Below, piece after piece: positions 1 to 7,911 of a DNA stretch of 10,948 nt; the stretch's first letter is position 1, and every line of letters begins with the position of its first letter. This DNA is from Chalciporus piperatus. Taxonomy: Eukaryota > Basidiomycota > Agaricomycetes > Boletales > Boletaceae. Position numbers and translations under genes: made by a program. The DNA is taken from positions 1 to 10,948 of the forward strand of contig JBBPTG010000474.1 of assembly GCA_038093975.1 (NCBI GenBank). The letters are read 5' to 3'. The notes beneath the pieces were generated by a model. The model did no database searches, was not told the origin of the DNA, and saw only the letters and a program-made list of their open reading frames with translations.

Positions 1-2770
1 GTCGAGCTGGTATAAGGCCTGACGAGCCAGGTATGTGGACTGCATTACAAATTTTTAGATACTCATTTTTTTTCCCGAAGGTTCGGTGGGTCGATGTTAC
101 AGAAGGTTCTTTGCGCATCACGGCGACGACAAAGCAAAGGACATCCTTGATACCTTCGAGGAGATGCAGATTACGAAAACCTCGGAGCATACAGTGGCGC
201 AGCGCAGCCACTCATTCAATGGCATTCGTCAGAAGATTTGCAGCCAGGTAATGTTCTAAATTTTTGTTGTGTTGTCCGTCCTCACATTGGCTTGTAGATG
301 GACTCAGCGGCCGCTATGTATGGCTTTCAAAGCATCTTCGTGATGTGCGGGAATATCGTGAATGAGGATGGTTCATTTGGTCATGCACATACGACGCAGG
401 GTGCTAATGAAGTATTTACCCGTGTTTTCACGTCATAATATGAATGCTGATCTTATTTGTAGTTTTGGCAGACGCGGTGCAACATAGAAGATGACGCAAT
501 CATTGGCCACTTAAAGTCACATGTATAGTGAGTTCCCTGACGTCTGTTCCTGTAGATCATAATCTTACGCTCGGTCAGTCATCTGACCTCTCTCGGCAAT
601 GGCATCAAAGTGTCGGGTGATGGGGACAATGCCGGCAATAATGAAGCTAAAGCTCCCGACGCCCCGGACGCCAAGGCATCGACACCCAATGCCAAGACTG
701 GGACCTCGAAAAATGTCGAGGAGTCCTCGGATGACTACCCCGATTTCAACAAGGCTGTGAAAAAGCATCTTAGGGGATTGTTAGGTAATACCTCCATTTG
801 CTCCATTCTGCAAACGAACTGACGGTCATCCCAGAGGGGACCGGCACTGATCTCACAAAGCTGCAAGGCAAGAACTTTCCGTGGAAGAGCTTACTCGCTT
901 TCTTGGCATCGGCTGGTCTCGTCATGGAGGGCTACCCCTACGACACACTTATGCCGGGGGAATGTCGCAATCAACGAACAAAGGGGATCAACGATCTTAA
1001 GCTTCCCGAGATGAAGCGGTTGGTATTCGCGATCAAAGCTGGATCTCTAACAATCAGACATGCCAAGGATGCACGGGAAAGGGGTAAGTGTCATTTTATA
1101 GGTGTATGTCGTATGCTTATGTTACAAAGCCGATCTCATTGGCAACATTGCCCCCGTGATAGTCGAGGAGCCCCCCCCAGAGACCTCCCATCATTCTTGC
1201 AGTCGGCAAATGTTCGCCAACGGTACCTCAAAGCGCCATGGACCGAAGCGCCTCGCTCCCAGCACTGCAGCTACACGTGTCAAACGCCGTCGCCCCCCGC
1301 AGAAGGTGACTGTGGACTCGGCACACGAGTCGGACGATTCTCTGCCACGAAAAAAGAATCTTGCACAGGTTATAATACCTCCCTCGAAGGCAAAGAAAGG
1401 AAGAAGCGTTGTGTTCGATGAACCCGATCAATCCGCGGACGATGGAGAAGCCTCCACGGCTCGCCGAGAGTCACGGAGACATAAGGTTGCCGATGCACCC
1501 TCCAAGCGCTCAGATCGCAGGCGCACCGCCGACAGACCTGACGAATCTCTTGACGAGAGTGAAGCCGCTGAGGATGTTGATTCACATCTACGCAAGGAAG
1601 TCAAAGAACCTCCCAAGCGTGGAGGGAGGAAGCGTCCTGCTGGCGAGCAGGCTGTCAAACGCACTCGCGGGAAACGCCAGAAGTTGACTAGTTCAGAGAT
1701 TGTCATCTCCTCGGACGAGGGCAACGGACCCGATGCTGGTGGTTGGTGTTCTCTTGCGCTGTTTTATTCTTGAATCCACTGATGCATTTGCCTCAGATAC
1801 AAAAACCAAAGATGAACTACCCAAAGGTAAGCATATTTCTCGTTATATTTTCTAACATTGATTGTTTTCAGAACGCCCCAAGCCCCGAATATTTAGGAGG
1901 CAAATACCTTCCGAGGGCGAGGATGTTTTATTTCAGAGCAAGATATCAGCCGAAGCCGCTAATCCTGCGGTGGTGGCAGCTCTTCAAAAGGATGTCGAGG
2001 GCCCTCCAGAGCCGATAAGTGCGCCTGGCTCACCATCCCCGAAACGTTCCCAGCTCCCCCACGCCTACGAGTCACACCACATCCAGCCATTCCACACGGA
2101 CCAAACCCCCGACGCAGCCTCTTCGCCGATGTCTCAGCATCTTCCTATGTCTTCGCCTCCTGCACAAATGCCCAAGGGCTTTCACCCACTTCCCACGTAT
2201 GAACAGCCTCTGTTGCCTCTGCGACCGCCGTTGCCCCCGCGACCTCCCGTGCCTTCGCGACCTCCCGTGCCTTCGCGACCTCCCGTGCCTTCGCGACCTC
2301 CCGTGCCTCCACAAACACTGGAGCTTCAGGATCCTGGTAGCCACGGAAACCACGCCCTTCTGCGCCAGCCCCAACCACACCCCCAGCGTTCATTGCCCAA
2401 TTCCCACTTCCAGTCTGTGTATAGTCAACAACCGCAATACGGTGGAGGTGGTAGCCAACACGTGGGCATGCGTCCCACTTCCATTGATCCTCGTCATGTC
2501 ACCAACTTTCTTGACACCATCCCCTATGGCCATGACAGCATGTACTCGCAGGACGAAGGCTACCACATTCATCAGGATCCGTACACTCGTGACCTTTCCC
2601 GCAGAGGTCCGGCTGACTTGGGGTGGCATCAGAACTCACACGAGGCGTACGGTGGTCAGTTTACTGACACTTATTCACAACATTCTGGCATGTCGTTTGA
2701 TCTTCAAAATTCCCTTCCGAGACTTCCGGCGCCACCGCGGCCAGATGCGGATGATATCGATGATTCTTGA
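1..2770 (+). CDS. Orphan nuclear-looking protein, 5'-partial, nine exons
   Basis: I read nine exons at <1-30, 81-247, 298-411, 463-527, 579-784, 835-1083, 1130-1741, 1797-1826 and 1872-2770. Intron phases agree at every junction and give 789 residues ending in TGA. Introns are 45-55 nt. The N-terminal half looks globular, with stretches such as FEEMQITKTSEHTVAQRSH, MYGFQSIFVMCGNIVNEDG, FWQTRCNIEDDAIIGHL and FPWKSLLAFLASAGLVMEGY followed by LMPGECRN. This layout resembles an uncharacterised family I associate with Agaricomycetes; I cannot name a function. Exon 7 encodes a low-complexity, strongly charged segment with KR-rich clusters (VKRRRPPQK, KRTRGKRQK) that could be nuclear localisation signals, then IVISSDE, which resembles a SUMO-interacting motif. 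The last exon is rich in Pro, His, Ser and Gln and carries tandem PPVPSR repeats. The donor at 1742 could shift by 3 nt. The start codon lies left of the window. I am confident that it is a gene; its role is unknown. Confidence 0.8.
2223..2309 (+). repeat. 18-bp minisatellite encoding tandem PxxPxR
   Basis: Three perfect copies of an 18-bp unit (gacctcccgtgccttcgc) lie at 2241-2258, 2259-2276 and 2277-2294. A diverged copy precedes them (2223-2240) and a partial one follows (2295-2309). The unit keeps the reading frame of the last exon of the gene at 1-2770 and encodes RPPVPS per copy, so that PPVPSR is iterated. That matches the class II SH3-ligand pattern PxxPxR. The perfect identity suggests recent slippage and likely allele-length variation. 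Confidence 0.9.
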
Positions 2771-2980
2771 TTTTGTATCTTAGTCGTCATCTTGGAAACA
2801 ATCTTCTTACATGTTTGAATGCACATCTTGATCGAATCAGAGCCGTGCGTGATGATCCATCTGAACAACGATCGAGGAAGACACCCCTTATTAGGTCAAT
2901 AACTTCGAAGCCCTCCCCTGTATATAAGTTCCTCATGGGTGCCGCATTTCGCCCCCCTCGTATTTGCCTCCTCGTCTCTG
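2771..2980 (+). promoter_or_regulatory. Intergenic promoter with TATA box
   Basis: This 210-bp gap separates two co-directional genes. TATATAAG at 2921-2928 lies 53 bp before the ATG at 2981. It is followed by a pyrimidine-rich stretch (2950-2979) typical of fungal transcription starts. The left end must hold the terminator and 3' UTR of the upstream gene; I see no perfect AATAAA there. Confidence 0.6.
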
Positions 2981-4155
2981 ATGACCACCCCCCCGACATC
3001 CAGTCTTCCCGTTGACGATGAGCCGTCTGACTTGTGTGAGTGAACTTGCGAATATATCTCCTCACGCTAACTGGTTGACTAGTACTCCTTGTTCACCTGT
3101 TTCACTCGATGCAAGAATCGGCGGTAATATGTGCGCAAATTATCCAGACCATTGAAACGCCCTCGACGACCATGCCATCTATTGTCCTCAAAGAAGATGC
3201 TGACATATGTGGGTGATTTTTGTTTGTGGTAGGACAGATTCCCTCAAACTGATTGTTTGCCTAGTAAGAACATTGGACATCATTCGGACCATGCTCACGG
3301 CTCTCGATAAATGCAAGAATTTGGTCGACTTCACCTTCGCTCGCTCATTGGCTCTCCCCCCTCCATCTACCAACGGGCCACTACCTAACGGACTCGGACC
3401 TCTACCATCACCCCCAACCTCTCCGTTGAATACTCCCGCTCTGCCGTTCAGCAAGAACGGTCCTATTCACGAGCTCGACTACGAGGACGATCGCATGCGC
3501 CACTTGTATAAGGACTTCATGTACGAGGTTCCCAACGACGAAGATAAAGGTCGAATTTACCTCGTGACAAAGGGGCGTCGTGTTGGCATCTTTTGCGGCT
3601 GGTAAGCCTGTGTATCCTTTAATGCTAGTAGTTATTATTTACAGATGGGATTAGGGAAAAAACTGCGCCAAATGTGCTAGGTGTCAAATCTGCTTGTTAC
3701 TCGAAGGTGCCATCAACAGATGCCGCCATCGAGATGCTGAAGTCTGCAGTGGACCGTGCCGAAGCGGAGTGGCTCGAATGCTACTCCTCTCCTACTTGGG
3801 AAGGTAAATCTGGTCCCCTTCAGGAGTTCAGAGCACGCCTCGCCTGCCCAGACGATCGCTACCAGCACATGTATAATGGTTTTATCTTCGATGCGCCCCT
3901 GGAGGATGAGACCGGCCGAGTCTACCTTGTGACGAAGGGTCGCCGTGTCGGCATTTTTCGTACATGGTAAGTCGCTACATCCCCACACTGATCTACTACT
4001 AACTTGAAACTCGTTAATCCAGGGCGAAAGTTGCTCCACATGTCGTTGGCATCCACTGTGCCTGCTACTCACGGATCCCGTCCGTGGACCTAGCCATGAC
4101 ATTGATGATGCATGCAGTGGATCGGGGAGAGGCGGAGTGGGTCCCTTCGCTGTAA
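2981..4155 (+). CDS. Tandem RNase H1 N-terminal (viroplasmin-like) domain protein
   Basis: Five exons (2981-3035, 3083-3208, 3265-3601, 3655-3966, 4023-4155) join in phase to give 320 residues ending in TAA. The N-terminal third has a helical segment (LLLVHLFHSMQESAVICAQI) and a Pro/Ser linker. Two repeats of about 75 residues follow, each with a core YLVTKGRRVGIF..W, then an ACYSK/R-[VI]-PS segment and an AVDR.EAEW end. The core matches the pattern of the RNase H1 hybrid-binding domain (also called viroplasmin or Cauli_VI), which in known members contacts RNA/DNA hybrids or dsRNA. No RNase H catalytic domain follows, so any role is probably binding rather than cleavage. Both repeats are interrupted by an intron inside the Trp codon, so the duplication included the intron. 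The ATG at 2981 was chosen because a TATA box lies 53 bp upstream and the frame is open. Domain call fairly sure; biological role unknown. Confidence 0.78.
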
Positions 4156-4445
4156 ACTACATTGGATATGTCATCTAGCCCGATCTATACTCAAAATTTA
4201 TTTCTTGTTCGAGTTGTGCACCGGCAACTGTGAGACTTGAAGACGATGTCGGCAACGGTTCTTCTTGATCGCGCTTCATCATGATGGTCCTGCTCCTTCT
4301 TGAGTCCGGTGACAAATCTCTGTGCAAAGACCGATGATTCAAAATCACAGTGCTTCTGAACTTCACAGCCAATCTCCTCGAGCTAACCCGCCACTAATCC
4401 GACTTCTTACTAGATTGCCCTGATGCATCCGGCGAGGCTCCGCAG
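4156..4445. other. Unresolved 290-bp gap (3' UTR and upstream exon or promoter)
   Basis: No frame stays open across this stretch. It must hold the 3' UTR of the viroplasmin-domain gene and the promoter or first exon(s) of the next gene. Possible first-exon starts are ATG at 4168 (MSSSPIYTQNLFL, open to 4234) and ATG at 4281 (MMVLLLLES, with a donor at 4309). Neither gives a convincing intron length to the next exon, so I left them out. A good acceptor, cttactag, ends at 4413 with a CTAAT branch-like motif upstream. Confidence 0.4.
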
Positions 4446-5264
4446 AGGCGCAAGAGGCACTCGATCTCAAACTTGAAGGGCCCCATCACAATGGTAAGCT
4501 TCTCTTACAATCATTTAGTATAGAATCCTTCTAGAAATCGGGCGTCTGATCTCTGATCTCCGCTCCTATGGTTCACAGAAGTATTAAATGGTGTGCCGCG
4601 CCTGCCTTTCCACCACGATTACCACCCAGTCCCACCGGTATGATGTCGTCCACTCAGCCCAACCAACCCGACAATGCAGAAGGAGAGCCACAAGTCCTTC
4701 ACCTCAGCGTTCCATCGGCTGCCGTACTGCGGGCATGCAATATCGGGTTCTATCAGGCGCAAGGTGTTGAAATGGTGTGAAGTATTCGCCACTTGCTGAT
4801 GTTAGTGCTGACGAGGTGGTCACGATAAGGAATTCCGGCTGCGTATTCAACCAAGGCAAAGGCCCAGCGAACACAGCATTACGATTTCGTCCGACGATAT
4901 CATCGTAGACCCCTTGGAGGACGCGAAGCCCGAGGATGGTGTTGCCGCTGATTCCGAAGCCACCTACAACACGGAAACGCATGTAAGTAAACTTGCGTTT
5001 CTTTCCTCTGTCCCAAAACTCACTCAGCAGTCACTGGCACAGACCACCACTGGTGAGGCCGCTGCTGACGGGAACACATCCTCAGAGACTATGACACGTG
5101 TAAGCGAGTGTTCAGTTCTCATTTCCAAACCAAGTACATTGATTTAATAGACTCGTTCCGGAGGAAGGACTCGAGCGATAGCGCGTTCGCGCGAGACACG
5201 GTCCCCAACAGCCGGACCCAGTGCCCGCAGTCTCGGAAAGCGTCGTAGGATGTCGAGGGATTAG
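4446..5264 (+). CDS. Small orphan protein, 5' end unresolved, six exons read
   Basis: Exons read at about 4446-4493, 4535-4580, 4630-4774, 4830-4982, 5031-5099 and 5151-5264 join in phase and end in TAG, giving about 190 residues. The first has a helix-like stretch (AQEALDLKLEG...EIGRLISDLRSYGSQ). The middle has QVLHLSVPSAAVLRAC, an acidic SIM-like patch ITISSDDIIVDPLED and a Thr/Ser-rich acidic linker. The last exon is Arg-rich and ends LGKRRRMSRD, which could be a nuclear signal. I recognise no family. The last three introns are 55, 48 and 51 nt with clean sites and are well supported. The first two (41 and 49 nt) rest on phase agreement alone. In the first exon another frame is also open from the acceptor at 4413 (ending NLKGPITM), so the N-terminus could differ. 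AATAAA lies about 50 bp after the stop. Confidence 0.5.
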
Positions 5265-5514
5265 TTCAAGTTGGCATGCTCGCTCCAAATCTTACCATGT
5301 ATCTTGGCTATCACAATAAAGCTTGATTCAACATGTCTCTGGCACACACATGAGTGAATACTGTTAGCTAGCATACTAAAAGTGATGGAAAAGCGAGGGG
5401 AAAATCCCCCGACACGACACAAGCCAATAGTACAGCCGCGTGCGGCGAAGGAAGACGTGCACAGCATGTAAATTTTCGCAACATATCGAAACATAGATAG
5501 GTATCATTTGAATG
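5265..5514. other. Convergent 3' intergenic stretch
   Basis: Apart from the AATAAA at 5315 I see no supported gene here. The stretch separates the TAG of the + strand gene from the TAA of the possible minus-strand gene. A 77-codon minus-strand frame spans 5494-5261 but begins after that gene's stop and shows no recognisable motif. Confidence 0.5.
5315..5320 (+). terminator. AATAAA polyadenylation-like signal
   Basis: AATAAA lies 51 bp after the TAG of the gene ending at 5264, in the right place and orientation to position 3' end formation. Fungal signals are degenerate, so this is suggestive only. Confidence 0.4.
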
Positions 5515-5958
5515 TTACGGAGGCTCTGGCAGCTGATGAGGCGGAGGTGCACCTACATTGTCCCACAGAGGCTTCAAACTACTACACAATTCAAGTAGCA
5601 AAGATATATCTAGGAGGCCTGGCAGAGCCTCCTGAAGGATGCTCGAAGACAACTCGAAGAGGTCATGCTACTATATTCGGACTATAGGTGAGGCGAGAGA
5701 GGGATGTCTAGCCTTACAGGACATATACACTCCACTTAATAAACCACCCTCAAAGGTCCTAATCACCTCCGAAAAGTGCTGCCTAAGGTGCCCACGGCAG
5801 ACCTCATATACCATATGACAGTCGAGGCGGTTGATGATATCATCGATATGAGGCGTTGAATCGCCTTCGGTTCGTTCCACTTCGATGTTCGAAGTTGGAA
5901 CGAACTCCGCACTTCGACAGCTTAAATTCGACTCAGTTCGCAGCAACACTAGTGGCAA
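5515..5958 (-). CDS. Possible minus-strand two-exon gene or remnant
   Basis: Read on the minus strand, 5667 down to 5515 is open for 50 codons and ends in TAA. It has a protein-like composition: HDLFELSSSILQEALPGLL, then SLLLELCSSLKPLWDN and a Pro-rich end (GAPPPHQLPEPP). Upstream, 5958 to 5731 is open and encodes a stretch containing HIDDIINRLDCHMVYEV, then RGHLRQHFSEVIRTFEGG. A GT...AG interval at 5730-5668 (63 nt) joins the two in phase 0. No in-frame ATG exists near 5958; the only one is at 5814, inside the conserved-looking stretch. Further extension would run antisense into the gene at 5984. It may therefore be a truncated relic, or a short gene starting at 5814. The family is not recognised. 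Part of the first exon is an inverted repeat (5870-5905). Confidence 0.35.
5870..5905. repeat. Imperfect inverted repeat, potential hairpin
   Basis: GTTCGTTCCACTTCGA (5870-5885) pairs with TCGAAGTTGGAACGAAC (5889-5905): 16 pairs, one bulged T and a 3-nt loop. It lies 79-114 bp before the ATG at 5984, so it sits in that gene's upstream region. It also falls inside the possible minus-strand exon. Confidence 0.75.
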
Positions 5959-5983
5959 CCCTCCACTTTCAAACCACCGCGCG

Positions 5984-7423
5984 ATGGGGCGCTCTGAATT
6001 CCTGCAGGAAGTATACGCAGAGCATCTACCAACAGATTTCGGTTACCCACTCCGGACTCCTGAACCAAGCTGCCAACTCCCTGAATCCTATCTAAATGAA
6101 GGACTTCAGATCGGAGATGTTGGCCACGTTGACCGCTGGGGAGTGTTCCATGTCCTTTTCAACATACGATACTCCTCCAACCATGACCTCTATCGTAAAC
6201 ATCCCCTCCCCACCGGCTTCGAGCCCATCAAATTGAAGGATAAGGAAATCAATATCACTCCAGACGCAATTCCTTCTGGTCAGGTCCTTAGCTCCCGTCA
6301 CATTGTGGATAAGCCACTAGAGCAACCCGACAAAAGGTATTTTTTTGTGGCGTGAACTACTGGGGGGCAGGGATTGACTTAGCATCGCAAGGGTGCTCTA
6401 CAGATTCGTCCCATCCTCTTCAAGTTCGTCTGGCGCCATCCTTATCCTCCCGTTTGGGGCCATCCGACACGAGCTCAGTGAAAGCGAAAGCGAAACCCTT
6501 CGTAAGATTGCAGTAGAGCATGCCGAACGTTGGTGTACAGCAGCCGGGTGCAACTCCGTCTACTTGATCACCGGGTTCCATAAGGCTCGTTCGTGGTCTC
6601 TTGGTTCGTTCCGCGAAGCTCCACCCGAGGGAGAAATCCTGGTGAAGCAAGTTGAACCAAACGAGCAGGATCATGATGAAAATGCCAAGATACACGAGTG
6701 GGCGCCCATTTTCCCTACTACTTACTGGTGTGCTGGTCCCGGAAGTGCTGAGAACAAGCATCTCAATCAAACTGTTTTCATTACCGGTTTCACGATCACG
6801 GTGAGATCGTGGTCGTCCATCCCTGATGTTGGACCGTTGCACCCGTCGTCAGGCGCCTGGTTCGTGTTCTTTCGCCTCCGGATGGTATTCCTATTTTGCA
6901 TCTTGAGGATGCTCTGGCCCAAAGGCGGTAACACAAGACCTCTCCTCCAGCCGTTCCACCCTTCCGTTGTCATCAACCATCACCTATTGGACGAGGTTTG
7001 AACGATCGTTGATGTACCGCAGCAGTCTGACCATTTGTTTTTCGGTCAGAATCCTACTGTTCACGTGGCTGTTACGCACGACAGGCAGTGGATGGGCGTG
7101 CTCGACATGGTTCGTTACTGTGTGTGTTTAGCTATTCCCACATTGCTCAAATTCCCAGGAAACCATGGCCAACAAAGGTATTCTGAACGAAGGCAATGTA
7201 TGGGAAGTTGTAAGCGACAAATGGACCCCGGTCTTCGACAATCGTAAGTCCTCGCACTAGTGCGTCGCGGCGATCAATTTCTCACTGCTATTTTCTAGAT
7301 GCTGTTTGGCTAGAGAGCAAAAGGCGAGTTTTCCTGTCGTTCTCACATTCAACATCAACTAATTTCAATGACAGTGGGGACGGCAATAAAGGATCTCAGG
7401 TTGAAACGACTCAACTCAACTAA
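5984..7423 (+). CDS. Agaricomycete orphan-family protein (GDVG-type), multi-exon
   Basis: Exons at 5984-6336, 6392-6995, 7050-7109, 7159-7243, 7299-7323 and 7375-7423 join in phase to give 391 residues. The N-terminal block has SEFLQEVYAEHLPTDFGYPL, then LQIGDVGHVDRWGVFHVLFN. A middle block has SSSSGAILILPFGAIRHELS, a helix with HAERWC, and SVYLITGFHKARSWSLGSF. A C-terminal block has HPSVVINHHLLDE joined to NPTVHVAVTHDRQWMGVLDM. This order matches an uncharacterised family I associate with mushroom-forming fungi; its function is unknown to me. ATG 5984 is chosen because the family-like block begins there; an upstream in-frame codon exists near 5885. The acceptor of intron 1 could be 6391 or 6403 (both keep phase). 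The interval 7324-7374 looks like a GC-AG intron, but reading through also stays in frame (408 residues). Residues encoded at about 6837-6910 are unusually hydrophobic. The stop lies at the LTR edge, so the native C-terminus may be lost. Confidence 0.72.
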
Positions 7424-7530
7424 GAGCTAAGACTCACACTAGACAATAGCGAGCCGATGTACTTGGCTGAGGTTCGATGAGGAAACTCCAGGAGAACAAG
7501 ACTGGGGAGTCCAGTGCTTGTCGACCCGGG

Positions 7531-7538
7531 TTTATATA
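7531..7538 (-). promoter_or_regulatory. LTR TATA box
   Basis: On the minus strand this reads TATATAAA, followed by CCCGGGTCGAC. Its position, about 130 nt before the presumed inner LTR edge, fits a promoter driving the element's genomic RNA from R. Confidence 0.6.
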
Positions 7539-7592
7539 CTATTGTCAATGTTTGTACATGTTGTGGCTAAACCTTATCGTAGGTGACTGGGT

Positions 7593-7773
7593 ATGACTCA
7601 TACTGACTACTAACCAATGGCGTAACTAGCTCTACTGCGGAATGAGTAAGCGTGAGTCATATGATGAGTAATACTGACTGATGCTGACGAGTGAGCGGTG
7701 AGTCATCAGTAGTAAGCGAAGGTCTAGACCTAACTTATGTAAGTAAGTCACGTGACACGATAAGATAAGATAA
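7593..7773. promoter_or_regulatory. U3 cluster of Gcn4/AP-1-like, E-box and GATA motifs
   Basis: The U3 contains the palindrome ATGACTCAT (7593-7601) and two TGAGTCAT copies (7653-7660, 7699-7706), which match the Gcn4/AP-1 bZIP consensus. It also contains the perfect palindrome GTCACGTGAC (7747-7756), an E-box of the type bound by Cbf1-like bHLH proteins, and a triple GATAA tandem (7759-7773) suited to GATA factors. CCAAT occurs at 7613-7617. Binding is inferred from consensus only. Confidence 0.6.
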
Positions 7774-7877
7774 CAAAAGAGAAAGTGAAACGACTAAGTC
7801 CAAGAAACGAAGAGAAACCTAGTAAGCGTAATGGAATGTAGGGATGATTAGGATAAGGAAATGGAGCGTTCGTAACA

Positions 7878-7891
7878 CTACCCCCTCTCTA
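7878..7891 (-). other. Polypurine tract
   Basis: On the minus strand AGAGAGGGGGTAG directly precedes the LTR start TGTTACG. This is the expected position of the RNase H-resistant primer for plus-strand DNA synthesis of an LTR retrotransposon. Confidence 0.75.
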
Positions 7892-7911
7892 TGGATCGTA
7901 TTCCTAGACGA

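Larger units (their letters stand above)
7402..7877 (-). repeat. 3' LTR
   Basis: The U3 edge is well supported: on the minus strand a purine tract ending GGGGGTAG is followed at 7877 by TGTTACGAACG. The other edge is less certain. Read on the + strand, TGAAACGACT at 7402 partly mirrors TGTTACGAAC, giving a 476-bp TG...CA unit, but a nearby TG (for example 7375 or 7458) is possible. Inside, a minus-strand TATA box at 7538-7531 separates a long regulatory U3 from an R-U5 of roughly 100 nt. Only comparison with the 5' LTR can fix the boundary. Confidence 0.7.

Noticed and set aside
798..1421. Single 207-codon + strand frame
   Set aside because: It reads through an intron at 1084-1129 and then stays in a wrong frame over exon 7; the spliced model gives consistent phases.
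2241..2309. Possible CRISPR-like array
   Set aside because: The 18-bp units are contiguous with no spacers and encode an in-frame proline-rich repeat; the genome is eukaryotic.
2072..2393. Minus-strand frames with repeated Arg/Gly/His or Ala/Arg/Glu/Val units
   Set aside because: They are antisense reflections of the PxxPxR minisatellite; the + strand frame continues through correctly phased exons.
3713..4102. 129-codon minus-strand open frame
   Set aside because: It is antisense to the second hybrid-binding repeat and crosses its intron; there is no recognisable domain.
5261..5494. 77-codon minus-strand frame
   Set aside because: It begins after the stop of the possible minus-strand gene, has no motif and covers the polyadenylation region of the + strand gene.
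5885..5983. 33-residue N-terminal extension of the orphan-family gene
   Set aside because: The frame is open but it encodes part of the inverted repeat and lacks family-like sequence; the recognisable block starts at the ATG at 5984.
6420..6842. 140-codon minus-strand open frame
   Set aside because: It lies wholly opposite exon 2 of the orphan-family gene, whose + strand sequence carries the family-like blocks, and it shows no motif.
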